Shown here: positions 21,730 to 34,569 of the stretch, one piece after another | Layout of the letters: every line of letters starts with the position of its first letter | How positions within the stretch are numbered: the first letter of the stretch is position 1 | NCBI GenBank assembly: GCA_003415625.1 | Contig: PYIU01000001.1 | Span: forward strand, 5,642,746 to 5,706,745 | DNA length: 64,000 bases | Reading direction: 5' to 3' | Source: Aquanectria penicillioides | Taxonomy: Eukaryota > Ascomycota > Sordariomycetes > Hypocreales > Nectriaceae | Notes under the pieces: model-generated | What the model saw: the letters and a program-made list of their open reading frames with translations, nothing else | The model's database searches: none | Told to the model about the DNA's origin: nothing | Translations under genes and position numbers: made by a program

Positions 21730-23933
21730 GGCGGCGGGGACAGGCGGCAGCGGCGATGCGATTGTGCGGTGATATCGTCGAGAGCGCGGGACGGCGAGCG
21801 GCGGGTGGCGAGAGCGCAGAGTGAGGATGAAGATTGATTGCGAGATGCAAAGATCGGGGATGTTGGCGTCTAAAGAGGCTGACTCGGAGCAAACTGCCCC
21901 CCGAATCCCCGTTGTTCAGTAGTAGCCTGTCCTGTAGGCCCGTCACATGTCCCGCTATGACGGGGGCGACGGGGGCGACGGGGGTGGCTGCAACGCCGGG
22001 CAACCTTGGGCTAGGCGTTTAGGCCCCGAAATTCTTGACGACATTAGTGGAGGTGGCCCATGACGGGGTCCACTCAACCCCAGCCGCGAGCCCAGCTCAG
22101 CCTTTTTGTGGCGGTCCTAGGACCTGCAATGGAACCCGTCCTGGATTTCGCTCCCCAAGAAGGACGAGATTGACGAAATTCGGTAAACAGAAAATATGAC
22201 ATATTTAAATCCTTTTTCTTCCCCAGGTAAACCCCACAATACTCCTGGTACTACCTTTCCCACTTCTTGCCACCGTCATCGCGATTATCTAGTAAGGGGC
22301 CTTCCGAGCCCATCGCTCAACTGCACATGGATGTATTTGTAGGTACAGTTATCTTAAAACGTATTGTTTAGATGGCATCCTGTCCAACGGGCTATTCAAT
22401 TAATTTCGAGAGACAGCCATGGCATCTTTACTTTTACGTGTTGAAACTTAGTGAATTAAGCCCTTGCTAGAAGATCATAATATGGGTTTATTAATACCAA
22501 ACAAGATCTATGACGTACAATGGTACCTCATGATACCAGCCTGGTATTCCATACGTCGAGACGGCTAAATATCACGGCTATCTCTTCAAGAACACTATCC
22601 CATTACAAGATAGTGATATTGAATGTCTGGTCAAGTCAAATTATCATGGCTTTCACCAAAATATTATGCACTTGCCTCCATTGACTAAAACGTGCAAGGG
22701 CATTTGATATTTGATGAGTGCAAAAGATTACTTTGGGCCGTAGTATTTTCCTAGAGTAGAATGTCACAATACAAAGTGTGATGCTTCGGGCTGTCAAAAT
22801 CTCTATCGCTCGGGACACAACTCTGCGAGAACTGTGCGCTGGCTATGGAGATGCGTCTAGTCTGCATAAAACCTAACCAGAAAAATTTGATGGTACTTTG
22901 AATCGAGGTTCAGATTTTGAGATTCGCATTGTGTTTTTGGGCGGTATCAACTACAACTACTCATTTTTCGATTTTTTTTTTTGGACCCCTTGGCGGACAG
23001 GGAACACTGAACTGGGCTCGGTAATGTGCCCATTGGCGGCGGAGGATTGTTGTGGTTCATATATTGATTCGTGGCGATAGCTTGGATCCCCGCTTACACC
23101 GAATGCAGTACCAATGCTTACTTGCAGAGAGAGAAATGAATGGAAGATATTAGTCTCACTGTGATGAGAAACTAGCTTGCGGGTTTACTTAAGGTAACAA
23201 TAGAAGGGAAATAGGTTCTTAGGAGCTTCGAGACTCGATCAATGAGCTTAGACTGGAGAACGCCAGCCTTCAAGCGTCTTAAATACTTGAACTGGCTGGG
23301 ATACAGCCTGTTAGTCTTCCGAGGAACGCTGCTTAGAATTGGTCTCCTTCTCCTGCATCACATGCAACCCCCCCCCCCCCCCCCCCTATTACCCGTCGCC
23401 AATCGCAGAGTAAATAGAGTAAAATATCATACGTGCTTTATGGCCATTAGGTATATGATCATGATAGCAAAATAAGTATAGGAGATACATTAAATGAAGA
23501 GTCATATATAAAAGATGTAATAGTATCTAAATCTATGTTCTGTTTATGATATCTCAATGGATTACTCCTCTTCTTCATTCAATCAATGCAGAATTGCATG
23601 CCTACATTCTAGGCGCAGGCGTATTAAGCCAAATCGGGGTTTGACTTGATACCTATGGCCTTCAGTCTGTGGCTTGGTGCCTTGCTGTGGCGGGGCGCTG
23701 AGTGATGGTGGGGTCGACTCATCGGTGAGTGACTCCTCAACCTGCACGGCGAACAACGTACCAAAGGTCCTTCTTATTCAAGCCTTCAACCTGCAACCCG
23801 CACACTTCAGCACACAACGCAGAAACTACCCACGAAGGAGCAATTTACTCAGACGCTACTGCTCCAAGTAACTACCTCGTGTCGCGGCAAACAAAACACG
23901 ACAGGAAAAAAAGCTTCAATCTGTCTCGCCGCC
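21730..23933. other. AT-rich gene-free region
   Basis: 2.2 kb between the divergent genes ykt6 and slh1. The first 300 bp next to ykt6 are GC-rich promoter-like sequence. From about 22180 to 23600 the DNA is AT-rich, with no frame of protein character. A run of 19 C lies at 23368-23386. This composition could reflect an old, mutated repeat, but no element ends are visible. Confidence 0.5.
23368..23386. repeat. Poly-C run (19 nt)
   Basis: Nineteen consecutive C residues in AT-rich non-coding DNA. The exact length is uncertain because long homopolymers are often mis-sequenced. Confidence 0.85.
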
Positions 23934-26900
23934 ATGGCGTCTAGCCAACTAACTGCCGCAGAGGCCCAATGGCGAGAGCAGTTCGTTGCTATGCGAGCCG
24001 CCATCGCCGACCTCAAGATCCCCCATGACTCAAGCATCGAGAGTGATCTTGATGATGATGATTTCGAAGGCTACTCGTCCGGGAACAGCGGCCAAGATGT
24101 CTGGGACTTCATCTCCGACGATGACCAGGCCGAACTCAGTAGTGACTTTGCTGAAGCCGACAACGTTGGAGGTCCAGCTGCTGATTTTGGTGCCGACTGG
24201 TTCACTTCCAGATGCTCCGACATTGCCGCTAAGAATAGCCTTTCTCCCGATGTATTTGAGACTCAAATTATGAGCGTGCTCAACTCCGGTGAGTCCGAGG
24301 ACGGACTCCAGGCCCACTTGACCGACCTAGTCGGCTTCGACGATCTTGATTTCATCATCGAGGTTCTAGGCCACAAGGGTGAAATTATTGCTGCTGTCGC
24401 TGCCAAGGGACAGGCCAAGCAGGCCTCCTCCTCTGGACCAAGGCTCTTGACCAAGGCTCAACGCGAGGAAGCTCTTCGCCGTCAAGACCTAGAGCATAAA
24501 TCTGCGTCACTGGCTGCCGCGTCTTCTCGTGAGCCTCAATACCCTCATGTCTACAAGGCATACAACGCAGGCAACACTTTGAGCTTTGCTGGAAAGAAAT
24601 ACGGACTCCCATTAGGCAGTGAGCGGCAGGTGTTTGACAAATATGAGCAATACACTATCCCGGCAGGGAAGACAGGAGTGCTTGGACCTGGTCGGAAGCT
24701 CGTTAATATCTCTGATCTCAATGGGCTTTGTCGTATCACCTTCAAGGGTTACAAAGCTCTCAATCGCATGCAGAGTCTTGTGTATCCAGTTGCGCACAAG
24801 ACCAGTGAGAATATGCTAATCTGCGCTCCCACTGGTGCGGTAAGTTGGTCACGTATATCACAACTAGTCAAATCAAAGCTAATTTCATCAGGGTAAAACG
24901 GATGCCGCAATGCTCGCAATTCTTCATACCATTGGCCAAAACGTGACCCCGAATCCTTTTGAGAACCCTGCCGCCACTGAATTTGAAGTCAACGTGGATG
25001 ACTTCAAGATTGTCTATGTTGCTCCCATGAAGGCGCTCGCCGCCGAAGTTACTGAGAAGCTAGGCAAGCGCCTTGCTTGGCTTGGTATCAAGTGCCGAGA
25101 GTACACTGGAGATATGCAGCTTACCAAGTCTGAGATTGTTCAAACCCAAATCATCGTCACCACTCCTGAAAAGTGGGATGTTGTGACCCGAAAGGGAACA
25201 GGTGATACGGAGCTCGTCCAAAAGGTCCGCTTGCTCATCATCGATGAGGTTCACATGCTTCACGACGAACGTGGTGCCGTTTTGGAGTCTCTGGTAGCTC
25301 GAACTGAGCGACAGGTTGAGAGCACACAGTCGATGATTCGTATTGTTGGTCTGAGTGCGACATTGCCAAACTATGTCGATGTGGCAGACTTCCTCAAAGT
25401 CAACAAGTATGCCGGTTTGTTCTACTTTGATTCTTCGTTCCGACCTGTTCCCCTTGAGCAACACTTCATCGGTGTCAAGGGCAAGGCAGGCTCGAAGCAA
25501 TCCAAGGAAAACCTCGACAACGTCGCATTTGAGAAAGTCAGAGACATGCTGGAGCTTGACCATCAGGTGATGGTCTTTGTCCACTCGCGACGAGATACCA
25601 TGTTGACTGCTCGAATGCTTCATCAGAAGGCCGTAGATGATTCTTGCACGGATCTGTTCGATCCATCATTTCACCCCCGATATGACCAGGCTTGCCGCGA
25701 TATCAAAACCTCCAGGTCAAAGGATATCCGCGAACTGCTTGCTAAGGGAATCGGTATTCACCATGCTGGTATGGCAAGAGCTGATAGGAACCTAATGGAG
25801 AGACTCTTCGCCGAGGGTGTTCTCAAAGTTCTGTGTTGTACTGCCACTCTCGCTTGGGGTGTCAACTTGCCTGCCGCTGCAGTAGTCATCAAAGGCACTC
25901 AGGTTTACAGTGCCCAAGACGGTAAATTTGTGGACTTGGGCATCCTGGATGTGCTTCAGATCTTCGGTCGTGCTGGTCGTCCTCAGTTTGAAGACACCGG
26001 TATCGGCATGATTTGCACAACGCACGATAAACTGACACATTACTTGACTGCCGTGACAGAGCAGCAGCCCATTGAATCCAAGTTCTCCACCAAGCTGGTC
26101 GATAACCTCAATGCCGAAATTGCTTTGGGAACTGTCACTTCCATTCCTGACGCTGTTCAGTGGATTGGATACTCTTATCTGTTTGTTCGAATGCAGCGAA
26201 GCCCGATGACATACGGAATCGAATGGTCAGAAATTCGAGACGACCCAACTCTTGTCCAAAAACGTCGCCAACTAGCTATCCAAGCAGCCAGAACTCTGCA
26301 AAGATGTCAGATGATCATCTTCAACGAAACGACAGAAGAATTACGAAGCAAGGATATCGGCCGAATCGCCAGTCAGTTTTACATTCTTCACACAAGTATT
26401 CAGGTTTTCAACACCATGATGCGACCTCAGGCAACTGAGGCCGATATTCTCAAGATGATCAGTATGAGTGGAGAATTCGACAACGTTCAATCCAGGGACA
26501 GTGAAGAGAAGGAGTTGACTCATCTTAGAAAGGATGTCATTCCTTGCGATGTTGATGGAGGCATCGATACTCCCCAGGCCAAGACGAACATCTTGCTTCA
26601 GTCTTACATCTCTCGCGAACAGCCAGAAGATTTCGCATTGACAAATGATATGAATTACGTGGCACAGCAATCCGGACGAATTTGTCGAGCGCTGTTCATG
26701 CTTGCCCTGAACCGCCGATGGGGTCATCAATGCCTCGTTCTTCTCACCCTAGCCAAGTCGATCGAGAAGCGCATCTGGCCGTTCCAGCATCCCCTTCACC
26801 AGTTTGATCTCACGAGACCGGTGCTCAGCCAACTCGATTCCAAGGAGAACTTGACGGTTGAGGCTATGAAGGAGATGGAGCCAGCAGAAATCGGAGCATT

Positions 26901-29900
26901 GGTTCACAATCAAAGCGCAGGCAAGAACATTGCGAGAATTCTCAGCAACTTCCCCACTATTCATGTCGAAGCTGAAATCGCTCCCCTCAACCGAGATGTC
27001 TTGCGCATCAAGCTATACGTGATTCCCGACTTCCGATGGCATGACCAGATCCATGGAACTTCGGAGTCGTTTTACATTTGGGTTGAGAACTCGGAGACAT
27101 CTCAGATCTACCACCACGAGTTCTTTATTCTCAACAGGAGAAAGCTGCATGATGATCATGAACTGAACTTCACCATTCCTCTGTCAGATCCCTTGCCTAA
27201 GCAAATCTATGTTCGTGCCGTCTCCGATAGATGGTTGGGTGCAGAGACTGTAACCCCTGTTTCCTTCCAACATCTCATCCGCCCTGATACGGAGAGCGTT
27301 TACACGGAGTTGCTCAACCTGCAGCCGCTCCCAATCTCAGCGCTCAAGAACCCTGCTCTGGAGGATATTTATGCCCAGCGATTCCAGTTCTTCAACCCCA
27401 TGCAGACGCAAATTTTCCACACACTCTATCACACTCCCGCCAACGTTCTCCTGGGATCCCCAACAGGAAGTGGTAAGACTGTGGCCGCGGAGCTTGCCAT
27501 GTGGTGGGCATTCCGCGACAGACCCGGTTCAAAGGTGGTCTACATTGCGCCCATGAAAGCCCTTGTCCGTGAACGAGTCAAGGATTGGGGTGCTCGACTT
27601 GCACGCCCTCTGGGTCTCAAGCTGGTGGAATTGACTGGTGACAATACTCCTGATACCCGAACCATTCAAGATGCCGACGTGATCATCACTACTCCTGAGA
27701 AATGGGACGGTATCTCCCGTTCTTGGCAGACCAGAGGATACGTGCGAAAGGTCAGCTTGGTCATCATCGATGAGATTCATCTGTTGGCAGGAGACCGAGG
27801 TCCTATTCTGGAAATCATTGTGTCTCGTAAGTTCCAACTATCTTAAGCGAGGGTCTTGGTTACTAACAAATCCAGGAATGAACTACATCGCTTCTTCAAC
27901 CAAGAATGCCGTGCGCCTCTTGGGGATGTCGACTGCTTGTGCAAACGCCACTGATCTTGGCAACTGGCTTGGTGTAAAGGAGGGTCTCTTCAACTTCAAG
28001 CACTCTGTCCGTCCTGTCCCATTGGAGCTGTACATCGATGGCTTCCCCGAAGTCCGAGGATTCTGTCCCCTGATGCAATCCATGAACCGTCCAACATTCT
28101 TGGCCGTCAAGAATCACAGTCCTGAGAAGCCGGTAATTGTCTTCGTGCCCTCCCGACGACAGACCCGTCTTACGGCCAAGGATCTCATCAACTTCTGCGG
28201 CATGGAAGACAACCCTCGTCGATTCCTGCACATGGACGAGGATGATCTTCAGCTCAATCTTTCTCGAGTCAAGGACGATGCGCTCAAAGAGGCCATCAAC
28301 TTCGGGATTGGTCTGCATCATGCAGGTCTCGTCGAATCCGACCGCCAGCTCGCTGAGGAACTGTTCCTCAACAACAAGATCCAGATTCTCATTGCGACCA
28401 GCACCCTCGCGTGGGGTGTCAATCTTCCAGCTCACTTGGTCGTCGTTAAGGGCACTCAGTTCTATGACGCCAAGATCGAGGCCTACAAGGACATGGATCT
28501 CACAGATGTTCTCCAGATGTTGGGACGAGCCGGCCGTCCGCAGTTCGACAACTCAGGAGTTGCTCGCATCTTCACACAGGACTCCAAGAAGGACTTCTAC
28601 AAGCATTTCCTCCACACCGGTTTCCCTGTTGAGTCGTCCCTCCATACGGTCTTGGACAACCATCTGTGCGCCGAAGTCTCGGCTGAGACTATTGTCACCA
28701 AGCAGGATGCTCTTGACTACTTGACATGGACGTTCTTCTTCAGAAGATTGCACAAGAACCCGTCGTACTACGGGCTGGAAATCTCGGCCGAGGAGCACAA
28801 CAGCATCGCCGCCCAGCAGCTTGCCAATGACTACATGATCGAGATGGTCAACAAGTCACTCGACGAGCTCGCCAAGTCCAAGTGTGTCGAGGTCTTCCCC
28901 AACGGCGACGTTGACTCAACTCCGCTGGGCAAGATTATGAGTTACTATTATCTCTCCCACAAGACTATCCGACATCTCGTCCGCCATGCCAAACCTCAGG
29001 GCACGTTCCTCAACGTCCTCTCTTGGATGTCTCGCGCAACCGAGTACGACGAGCTCCCCGTGCGTCACAACGAGGACCTCGTCAACGATACCTTGTCAGA
29101 CAACCTGCCATTCCCCGGCCACGCCTTTGGTCTCCCCATGTGGGATCCCCATGTCAAAGCATTCCTGCTACTCCAAGCACACATGTCCCGCATCGAGCTC
29201 CCCATCACCGATTACGTCGGTGATCAGACAAGTGTGCTGGACCAGGCTATCCGTATCATCCAGGCCTCCATCGACGTCCTCACCGAGATGGGCTACCTCT
29301 CCAGCTGTCTGCAGATGATGTCCTTGCTTCAGTGCATCAAGTGCGCCCGCTGGCCAACTGAGCCTCCCGTGTCCATCCTCCCCAGCGTCGACACAGATAC
29401 CAAGGATAAGACCACCTTGGCCAAGATCGCCGCCCTCAACCAGACCCAAGCCGGTCAGCTCGCCAAGAAGCTCGGGGTCCCGGCTAGCCAAACCGGCCGA
29501 TTTTCTCGGGCCGTGTCTGTCCTGCCCAACCTGGCAGTCTCCATCGACAATGTCACCGCGCTCTCTGTTACCATCGGCCTGAAACGCCTCAACCCGCTCG
29601 TCGAGCGCGACGCCCGCATCTACGCGCCCAAGTTCCCCAAGCCTCAGACCGAGAGTTGGTTCGTGGTGGTCGCTGAAGTCGCAAAGGACGAGGTGATTGC
29701 CGTCAAGCGTGTTGGTTGGTCCGCGGTGCCTGGGCGCAAGCTCCAATCTGGTCAGCGCCCAACAGCCAAGACGGTCATCAAGTTGCCGGAGGCTGAGCCT
29801 GGTCAGGCCCGTAAGCTGGACGTACTGGTTGTCAGCGACGGTTACGTCGGGCTGGAGCACAGGGTCCTTGGTGTGGACGTTCCGGCACCACCCATTGTCG

Positions 29901-29950
29901 ACGACGAAGTGCAGAACAAGAAGGAAGCAGTTTCTTCTGGATCGAAGTAA
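23934..29950 (+). CDS. slh1: Ski2-like helicase Slh1/ASCC3 (RQT complex)
   Basis: Large RNA helicase of the ribosome-quality-control trigger complex, which splits stalled, ubiquitinated ribosomes. Three exons: 23934-24839, 24892-27826 and 27876-29950 (1971 aa; yeast Slh1 is 1967). It has two helicase cassettes each followed by a Sec63-type region. Cassette 1: Walker A PTGAGKT near residues 300-305 (intron 1 splits this motif), DEVH at 420-423, and a motif VI-like QIFGRAGRPQF. Cassette 2: SPTGSGKT near 1157-1164, DEIH at 1262-1265, and QMLGRAGRPQF. Intron 2 contains a perfect TACTAAC branch site and joins VSR to MNYIAS. The size and the DEVH/DEIH pair fit Slh1/ASCC3 better than spliceosomal Brr2, which is longer. 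The acidic N-terminal 250 residues are less conserved. Confidence 0.93.
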
Positions 29951-30696
29951 ATTTGATCTATGGACAAGCTGTAGTAGACGCTCTCTGCTTGGAAAACCTG
30001 AGACTCTCGCGGTACCCTCTTGCGGTAACCAAATGCCTTTCTAACAGAAAAGGAAAAAAAAGAGGGGTGAAAGGACATGGAAACATGGTAGATAGATGTG
30101 GTTGCGCAACAACAGAAAACCAAAAACAGAGTAAAGAATAGAAAATGAAAGCAATATCTCGTGAGAGAAAAAGTCCGCTCGCTCCAAACCGTATTATATC
30201 CCCGGAGAAATGCCGCGATGCAAGACCGCCCCCCCTCATGACCATAAGCCGACCAAAAATTCCTAAAAACTCCTCGTAACATAGGGAACCCTGATGCGTC
30301 GTGATAGTGAAAAGGAGATGGAGAAAAGAGCAGATATGAGGGCTGAGATGAGAAGAAAATGGGAAAAGGGAAGAAAAGAGCAGACGATGAAAGAGGAATG
30401 CAGCTCAGTCCGAGCCATGATGAACCTAGAAAAGAAAAAGAGCCAGACCCTGGGCGAAGATGAGTAGAATCCGAAGACCAGAAAGAGCAAGTAGGAAAAG
30501 AAATCAAAACGAGGAAAACCAAAGGTAAGCCACCCGGGTATCACACACACACAACACGCAACGTCCTCCCAATGTCGTCATCTTCTCTTCTCCTTGGACA
30601 TGCCTCATGCCCTCGTCGTGTAGTTTTAAATGTCTATAGCATAGACCCAAGTATCTGTTGTGTCCTTGAGCCTCGGTTGCAGTATATCACGCCGTC
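29951..30696. other. Convergent 3' region between slh1 and the Rab-like gene
   Basis: 746 bp, purine-rich on the plus strand with A-runs. No gene seen; probably 3' untranslated sequence of both neighbours. Confidence 0.6.
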
Positions 30697-31901
30697 TTAG
30701 CAGCACTTGCGCCGCTCCTTGTGTTGCCGGTCCCGTAGAACCACGTCCTGGCCGCTAGATTGGTCGACGGTCACGGCCGGGGAGAATCCAGGGGAGAAGA
30801 GCCAGCTACGGCGATCACGGCCAACGCGGAAGCTACCCCGGGGGTTCGAGCCGTCAAAGTAACCTCCGTCCATGCCAGATTCGTAGCCTGGGGTGCCGGG
30901 GATAGCGGTGGCCATCAAGAGAGCCTGCTGCATCTTGCGGTTCTGCTCGACGAGCTTGCGGGTGACAACACGGAACACCTCCTCAACACCCTCTCCGCTC
31001 TCGGCACTGATCTCGTGGCAGGCGTCCCAGCCAACCTCTTGAGCCCAGAAGCCGGAGCTGCGCTTGGAGCTGGGGCTGCGGGGTTCGACGGCCGGGGTGA
31101 AGGCCGTACCGGAGCCCGGGGTGCCGGCCATGGGGGCGGGGACGTTGAACGGGGTTGCGGTCGGGGGCGGCGTGCTGCCCAGGCCGGGGGCCAAGTTCTC
31201 GGCGACGTAGGCGATGCAGCGTTCGAAGGGGACCTGGCGGGCTGAGGGATCGCGGGCGACAATGTCGGCTTTGGTGCCTACGACGTGGAGCACGACGTCA
31301 TGGGGCAGGTTGTGGCGGAGCTCTGTGAGCCATACGCCCATGTCGGCGAACGACTGGGCGTCGGTGATACTGTAGCATAGGATGCAGGCGTTGGCGCCCC
31401 GATAGTAGAGGCGGGAGATGGAGCGGAATCGTTCCTGGCCGGCTGCGATTCGAGAATGATTGGTTAGCAACGGGGTCGCTTATTTACACAATCGCGCCGT
31501 TCCCCGAGATGTAGGAGATGGGGGGGAAAAATAATAAAGAGATAGAGGGCGCGTGCGCACGCAGGCAGGTCGCGAGTCAGTGCGAGAGACAGATGCCGCG
31601 GTAGGCAGAGAGAGTACAGACAGGGGACACAGACAAAGAGGCACAAAGGTAGAAGCAGGGGCAGAGGCAGAGGCAGAGGCAGAAGAGGAGGGCGATGGGG
31701 CAACCAACCTGTGTCCCAGATCTGGAGGCGGACAACCGTGTCGGAATCTGAATCGACAACTCGCTTTGTGAGGAAGCTGGCGCCGACAGTCGAAGTGATC
31801 TGAGCCGGATTGAAGGCGCCTTTGCAATAGCGCATCACGAGCGATGTCTTGCCGACGCCCTGGGCGCCGAGGACGACAATCTTGGCTTCGAGAGAAGACA
31901 T
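30697..31901 (-). CDS. Atypical Rab-family small GTPase, Rab24-like
   Basis: Prenylated GTPase expected on membranes of the endosomal, autophagic or secretory system. Two exons on the minus strand: 31901-31709 and 31442-30697 (312 aa); the intron is 266 nt, long for this window. G1 is GAQGVGKT at residues 12-19. G3 is DTAGQE at 63-68, formed across the splice junction. G4 is TKAD at 121-124 instead of NKxD, as in mammalian Rab24 (TKSD). G5-like EISAESG lies at 208-214. Between G4 and G5 there is an extra Pro/Ser/Ala-rich stretch (about residues 150-200), and a C-terminal extension rich in Gly/Ser/Arg precedes the double-Cys end KERRKCC, a Rab-type geranylgeranylation signal. At 312 aa it is about 100 longer than a typical Rab. 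The subfamily is a best guess. Confidence 0.88.
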
Positions 31902-32429
31902 GACGGCCGCGGATGCGCCTCGACGTCGCGCGGGTGAAGGGAAGGGGGGGGGAGGACGACGCCAGAGAAGGCGAGAGAGAAAGATGACACCGACACCGAC
32001 ACCAGAAGGATGAAGAAATAAAAGAAGCAAAGGACGGAGAAAAAGAAACAAAAAGGAGGGCCACCGTTGAGGTGGAAAGGGTGCCGGCAAAGTTAGGGTG
32101 GCGGGCTGAGTGTGCGCGAGAGGCTTCGGTGTCGGGGCAGGTTGGGATGGGGATGGATGGAGTCGGGCGGAGGAGATGGAGGGGGGGGTCAAGGGCCTGG
32201 ACAAGGATCTTTCTTGTTGCTTTTCTTTCCTTCTTCCAGGCTTCTTCTCCCGCGGACGCTACAGCGGGTAATGAGAATGGAGAGGATTTAGCTTGTTGTG
32301 AGCTTCGGCTTGAAGAGCGTGAACCGGGGGGCCTAGACTGGGACTTGGGGTTTATCGCATCCACATGGTTCGACGGGGGGTGTGTGAGTGAGTATGTGAG
32401 TGTGTAGTTTCTTGGTTTGTTGCAGTGTC

Positions 32430-32467
32430 GCGCACGCGCACACACACACACACATGCACACACACGC
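32430..32467. repeat. CA/CG microsatellite
   Basis: Alternating purine-pyrimidine tract made mostly of CA units with some CG, in non-coding DNA upstream of the Rab-like gene. Such alternation can adopt Z-DNA. Confidence 0.8.
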
Positions 32468-33149
32468 AAACGACCGGAGCAAGTGGTAGATTGTAGATTG
32501 TCGATTGTAGATTAGCACGTTTGGTGTGTACGGTATGATACGGCACAGCTCGGCACGGTACGTGGCGACAAGCGCAGCAGCAACACCGCTTAATGGACAA
32601 TGGCCAACGAGCAACGGATGATGCGGGTTGTGTAGCAGGGGGGAAAGGAGATGAAGAGTCAAGCTGATGCTGGAGCTAGAGCCGAAGCATCGTCATGTTA
32701 GCAGATGGTTGGTGCCCTCGGAGGAGAGGATGTCCGGCGCCGGCGCCCCTTAGACCGCGCAATGGGCACGCACCTGAGTTGAGCGAAGGAGGAGGGGAAG
32801 AAGGAGGAGTAGGAGGAGGAGGAGAGAAAGAAGAAGCGATGCCGGCCGATTGTTGCTGTTGTAGTGTTGTTGTTTTGGAGGGGGTACAGATGTGTGCCGG
32901 GGAGGAATAAGAACCCTGCAGATAGCAGACGGCCTGCACCACAGCATTTGTGAGGGTCAGCCGAGATGGAATTAGAGGTTAATGCGGGAGAGAAGGCAGC
33001 AAGCTTGGGAGAAGGAAGCTCAGAAGACTTTAACAAATGGACGCTAGAGAGGCACGGCAGGAAAGTGAAATGGCATGCTACCTTCCCACCTGCCGACCTA
33101 ATATCTAAAGTAGCCATGCACCTGCCCGTACTACGGTTGCGCATAAATA

Positions 33150-33165
33150 AGGTAGGTAGGTAGGT
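33150..33165. repeat. GGTA tandem repeat
   Basis: Four copies of the tetranucleotide GGTA followed by C. Similar TAGGTA motifs occur elsewhere in this window (14100-14130, 15910, 60035). Confidence 0.7.
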
Positions 33166-34533
33166 ACTTGAGCGGCTCCGGCGCTCGCTGCAGCATCGTG
33201 ATCACGACGCAGCTAATTGCGACCAGGCCATACCAGTGGATCAACGGCCTGCTGAGACTACCGGTACTGCACAGGACGACAGGACGACGGGCCACTGGAA
33301 CTGCTGGGACATTGCTGGAACAGGACCTACCAGTCTTCAATTGGCGAGTGTGGGTGCAGGTCTGCGGCGACGCACATCCCCATGTGCTTGTGTCCACGGC
33401 CTGGTCCCGTCCCCTGTGGCCCTTTGCCCATTGCCCATTGCCTGTAGGCTCTCTACTTCCCCTGTAGGATGTTCCCTATAGGCCTCGCTCCGGGGGGGCG
33501 GGGGCCTACAGGGAAGGAGCGAGGCCTACCTGCTCTTGGCCTATCCTTGGCCTGCCCGTGGAATTGCCCCGAAATTAGCCTTAGTCCCAGCAATCCATCC
33601 ACTCACAGCCCAACTGAGCTTCACAAACCGCTCCTGCGAATGCGCACAGCGACGTCATAGGCCGTGGATGGCGGGCTGGCTTGATGGGGGGAGGGGCTTA
33701 CACCGAGGGGGCATGACCACTTCGACTAGCATTCAAGTCCAATTCAGACACGATGATTTGACGGGCAAAGCTCCTCGCGCACAAGCATCACACCGCTCTT
33801 AGCCGTTGCTCCGTCTCAAGGGCGGCCTGCCCCTCGTCTCCGAAATTTCCGTATGCCGAAGAGAGGGAAGACTGACTGAGGGGGAGGGGGAAAGGAGGGT
33901 GAAAACGGTCGCCTGCCTTGTGTGCTGGTGGGGGAGGGGAGGTTTTTTTTTTCCCGGTCGGGACTAGAATTCTAGATGCATCTCATCAGACTCACATTAC
34001 AGCCGCGAAAAGCCATGTCCGGGTCTGTAATATGCACTATACGATGTCTTCCGTACTGTATGGAGCATATACTATGCGATCCAGCTGCAGAAGCAAAACA
34101 TCTAGCGGGACCAGCAAATAACACGCCATGGATGCAGACACAGTTCCACAGCATGCTAGGTATTCTGTGTCAAGTCCGAGGATGCAAGATGCAAAGCATG
34201 AATTGAGCAAGGTGGTTGTGTGGTGGTGGTGGTGTTGGTGAGGGGTGGTGAGGATATGATGGTGGCGCTTGGTCGTGGTGTGTCTGTTCTAAGACATGGA
34301 CTATAATAAACAAAGTTGCCATTCTCGGCGCAACCCACAGCAGATCCCCCCTTCATGATCAACTCGTCGACTTGGAGCACAGCCAGACGGTATGCGCACA
34401 TGCATAGACGCATGACCCAGACTTTCCTGGAACCGAGAGGAAAATAGGCTGGATTCTTGTTTTGACGCGCCTAGCACACCAAAAAGAAAGAAACATGACC
34501 CGGAACCAAGGTTCCTCCTTGGGGACAACGGGG

Positions 34534-34569
34534 TCCGGGGGAGGGGGAGGGGGAGGGGGAGGGGGAGGG
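34534..34569 (+). repeat. GGGGGA array, potential G-quadruplex
   Basis: Five or six consecutive GGGGGA units on the plus strand. The regularly spaced runs of five G satisfy the usual G-quadruplex pattern. It lies in non-coding DNA 1.2 kb from a tRNA-Ile gene. Confidence 0.8.

Noticed and set aside
31464..32204. Long minus-strand frame extending the Rab-like protein upstream
   Set aside because: The upstream part is low-complexity leader sequence (Pro/Leu/Ser runs); the conserved GTPase begins at the ATG at 31901.
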